A DNA stretch of 64,000 nt, taken from Blautia sp. GTDB lineage: Bacteria; Bacillota; Clostridia; Lachnospirales; Lachnospiraceae. This document shows, in pieces, positions 62,417 through 64,000 of this stretch; the first letter of the stretch is position 1; each line of letters starts with the position of its first letter. The notes beneath the pieces were generated by a model. That model searched no databases, had not been told where the DNA came from, and was given only the letters and a program-made list of their open reading frames with translations. The translations under genes were made by a program, and so were the position numbers. The stretch is from the NCBI GenBank assembly GCA_021772055.1, contig JAETNR010000016.1, forward strand, positions 1-64,000, given 5' to 3'.

Positions 62417-63312
62417 AGAAAAAACTGGTAGGAATCTTATTGGCGGCAGCGGTAATGACAGGAAGTGTAATGGCAGTTCCGGCTGCAGAAACGGAGAGTA
62501 CAGAGGCAGTTAGTGCAGAAACAGCGGAAACAGAGGTGATCGAGGATGTAAAAATCACCCTGGAGTCAGGCGAAGTACTTCTGAAGAATGAGACAAAAAC
62601 AAATTACACTGCTGAGTACAAAAAAGCAGAAGAAAAGGCTGAAAATGAAGCTGCAGCAACAGAAACCTGGAATCTGATCCTAACGGATAAAGAAGGTACT
62701 TCCCATACATTTGAGAATGCAGCTGCAGATCAGTGGACAGAGCCGTCCCTGACAGAGGAGTATGGTTTTCTTTATATAAAATACAAGGATGCCGGCGGAA
62801 AAGAACAGGAAGTGCTTGAAAAAGCGGAAGAAAAAGCTTTTGAGAAAGAGCTTGCAATGTATGCAACAACAGAAGTAAATGTTAGAAAAGAAGCCTCAAA
62901 GGATTCCCAGTCACTGAAGGTAGCATCTCTTGGCTCAGAGTGGAAAGCCGTAGCCAGTGTTCCGGGATGGATCAAGGTTGAGAGTGACGGCATCAGCGGT
63001 TACGTTTTCCACAGCTATATTACAGAGGATAAAGCAAAGGTGGATGCGCTCGTACAGGAAAGAAAGGCAGCCGCAGAAGCAGCGGCACAGGCGGCAGCAC
63101 AGGCAGCAGCACAGGCAGCGCAGGAACAGACTTATTATGAAGAGCCGTCTGCACAGGAGCCGGCCCCACAGGAACCCGTCGCTCAGGAACCGGAACAGCC
63201 ATCAGCACCGGTGGAGGTAAGCAGACAGGCATTTGATGACTGCGATGGTTCAGGACATGGTTATTATGAAATCACATACTCTGACGGAAGCGTGGCATAC
63301 GAAGAGTATTAA
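62413..63312 (+). CDS. Secreted SH3-domain protein
   Basis: A 299-residue exported protein. Signal peptide (KKKLVGILLAAAVMTGSVMAVPA), an acidic N-terminal domain (about 30-150), a bacterial SH3 domain (VNVRKEASKDSQSLKVASLG...GYVFHSYI, about 154-212), then an alanine/glutamine-rich spacer (AAAQAAAQAAAQ) and a Pro/Glu/Gln tail with repeated QEP units, ending with DCDGSGHGYYEITYSDGS. SH3 domains bind peptidoglycan peptides. Part of the same surface operon. Confidence 0.87.
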   Translation: MKKKLVGILLAAAVMTGSVMAVPAAETESTEAVSAETAETEVIEDVKITLESGEVLLKNETKTNYTAEYKKAEEKAENEAAATETWNLILTDKEGTSHTFENAAADQWTEPSLTEEYGFLYIKYKDAGGKEQEVLEKAEEKAFEKELAMYATTEVNVRKEASKDSQSLKVASLGSEWKAVASVPGWIKVESDGISGYVFHSYITEDKAKVDALVQERKAAAEAAAQAAAQAAAQAAQEQTYYEEPSAQEPAPQEPVAQEPEQPSAPVEVSRQAFDDCDGSGHGYYEITYSDGSVAYEEY

Positions 63313-63326
63313 ACTGGAGAATGGTT

Positions 63327-64000
63327 ATGAAAAGGAAAATAGTGAAAAAGCAGATTGCCTTTTTCCTTGCTGCGATGATGGCGGTTATTCCTGCTTCTTC
63401 TGTCCAAGGCGCGGAGTTTTCCAGCGGCGGGGCAGAATATGACAGTGGGAGCAGCCTGCCGGAGATGGTCTTTGGCAGCGGAGAAATCGGTGATTATGAG
63501 ATTCCGGGCGAAGTCATCCAGGACAGTAATACAGAGAAGGGGATTTCTGAGGAGTTTGAGGGCAGCGGGATACAGATACCAGATGAAGACACTTTGGATG
63601 AAAATGCGGAGAACAGTACTGCAGAACAGGAAGGCGATGCTGCTGACGCAGAGATTTTCACCCAGAATCAGGATGGTGCAGCTGAAAATGCAGCAGGCGG
63701 GGATAAAACGAATGGGCTGATTCAGGAAGTTGAAGAAGCAAGTGATACCCGAATAACGCCGGAAGAAAAAACGGATATTTCTACGTGTAAGATTACCGTG
63801 AAAGCCTCTGTAACTTATACAGGTACCGCCCTTACCCCGGAGGTTACTGTAAATGGAGAAAAGGGTGCATTGGCTGCAGAAAGAGACTATAAGCTGGAAT
63901 ATGTGAATAATACGGAAATTGGCTTAGCAACTGTAAGAATCACAGGCACAGGTGCATATGAAGGGACTATTGAGAAGAATTTCAAGATTCTTCCACAGGC
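63327..64000 (+). CDS. Second AEFSSG-type secreted protein, 3' end outside window
   Basis: ATG 63327 (GGAGA seven bases upstream) opens a frame that continues to the window end. Signal peptide KKQIAFFLAAMMAVIPASSVQG, then AEFSSG as in the protein at 57627, an acidic low-complexity stretch with EYDSG, VFGSG and EFEGSG variants, and from about residue 150 the same beta-domain as in the other protein (TDISTCKITVKASVTYTGTALTPEV...TGTGAYEGTIEKNF). It is a paralogue by architecture, so repeats and possibly a transglutaminase-like domain are expected beyond the window. Confidence 0.85.
   Translation, partial: MKRKIVKKQIAFFLAAMMAVIPASSVQGAEFSSGGAEYDSGSSLPEMVFGSGEIGDYEIPGEVIQDSNTEKGISEEFEGSGIQIPDEDTLDENAENSTAEQEGDAADAEIFTQNQDGAAENAAGGDKTNGLIQEVEEASDTRITPEEKTDISTCKITVKASVTYTGTALTPEVTVNGEKGALAAERDYKLEYVNNTEIGLATVRITGTGAYEGTIEKNFKILPQ

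Noticed and set aside
63070-63125. Short tandem repeat resembling a CRISPR or minisatellite
   Set aside because: It encodes the Ala/Gln-rich spacer of the SH3 protein in frame; no spacer-repeat structure.

Overview
The window looks like chromosome from a gut-type anaerobic Firmicute, most probably a Lachnospiraceae member of the Blautia/Ruminococcus kind. I infer this from moderate GC, strong AGGAGG-type ribosome binding sites, many ATGA gene overlaps, rubrerythrins with a Fur/PerR regulator, zinc-finger anti-sigma and Rpn/PD-(D/E)XK proteins, and several sugar-uptake operons built from a binding protein plus two permeases without their own ATPase. I see no rRNA, tRNA, CRISPR array, phage or intact insertion sequence. 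The species cannot be fixed from the sequence alone.

Layout. 1-900: 3' part of an Rpn-family protein. 1.1-7.3 kb: alpha-glucan operon (LacI repressor, GH13 maltodextrin hydrolase, binding protein, two permeases) behind a near-consensus promoter with two identical operators. 7.4-23.4 kb: two neighbouring operons, each next to a divergent, closely related LacI regulator. The first encodes a phosphofructokinase-like enzyme, a divergent triosephosphate isomerase, a nitrate/sulfonate-type ABC importer, a class II aldolase and an AgaS/GlmS-like SIS protein. The second encodes NagB- and NagA-like enzymes, a longer class II aldolase, a TauE/SafE exporter, a LarC N-terminal protein and a LarA-family nickel enzyme. 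Together they look like one catabolic system for an unusual, possibly acidic or sulfonated, (amino) sugar. This is the strongest candidate for something undescribed.

23.5-27 kb is a decay zone: an AAA ATPase gene with an internal deletion, a DUF3795-like gene, an ECF sigma factor with a split anti-sigma gene, a small repeat lipoprotein and the wreck of a GH2 beta-galactosidase. 27-31.5 kb holds a C69 dipeptidase, a second Rpn protein, a 259 bp nested inverted repeat and an M20 peptidase. 31.5-33.9 kb is the core operon rpmG-secE-nusG-rplK-rplA with duplicated leader motifs, ending in a terminator without rplJL. Next come a D-Ala-D-Ala carboxypeptidase, an AraC regulator and a MATE exporter. 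37.5-41.3 kb is a TPP-riboswitch operon for a thiamine-precursor ABC importer plus a TatD-like hydrolase. 41.3-43.1 kb is an oxidative-stress island (two rubrerythrin types, PerR, two matching palindromes).

43-47.4 kb has a third, truncated Rpn gene and an OmpR-type two-component system. 47.4-57.2 kb is a YesN/YesM-regulated glycan operon (binding protein, two permeases, GH95, GH43) whose glycosidases have no signal peptide, implying import of oligosaccharides and cytoplasmic cleavage. A fossil of a histidine-kinase 3' end with its terminator lies at 57.3-57.5 kb. 57.6-64 kb is a cell-surface operon: a secreted transglutaminase-like protein, MBOAT acyltransferase, DHHW/AlgX-like partner, secreted SH3 protein, and the start of a second secreted protein sharing the post-signal AEFSSG motif; it runs off the window.
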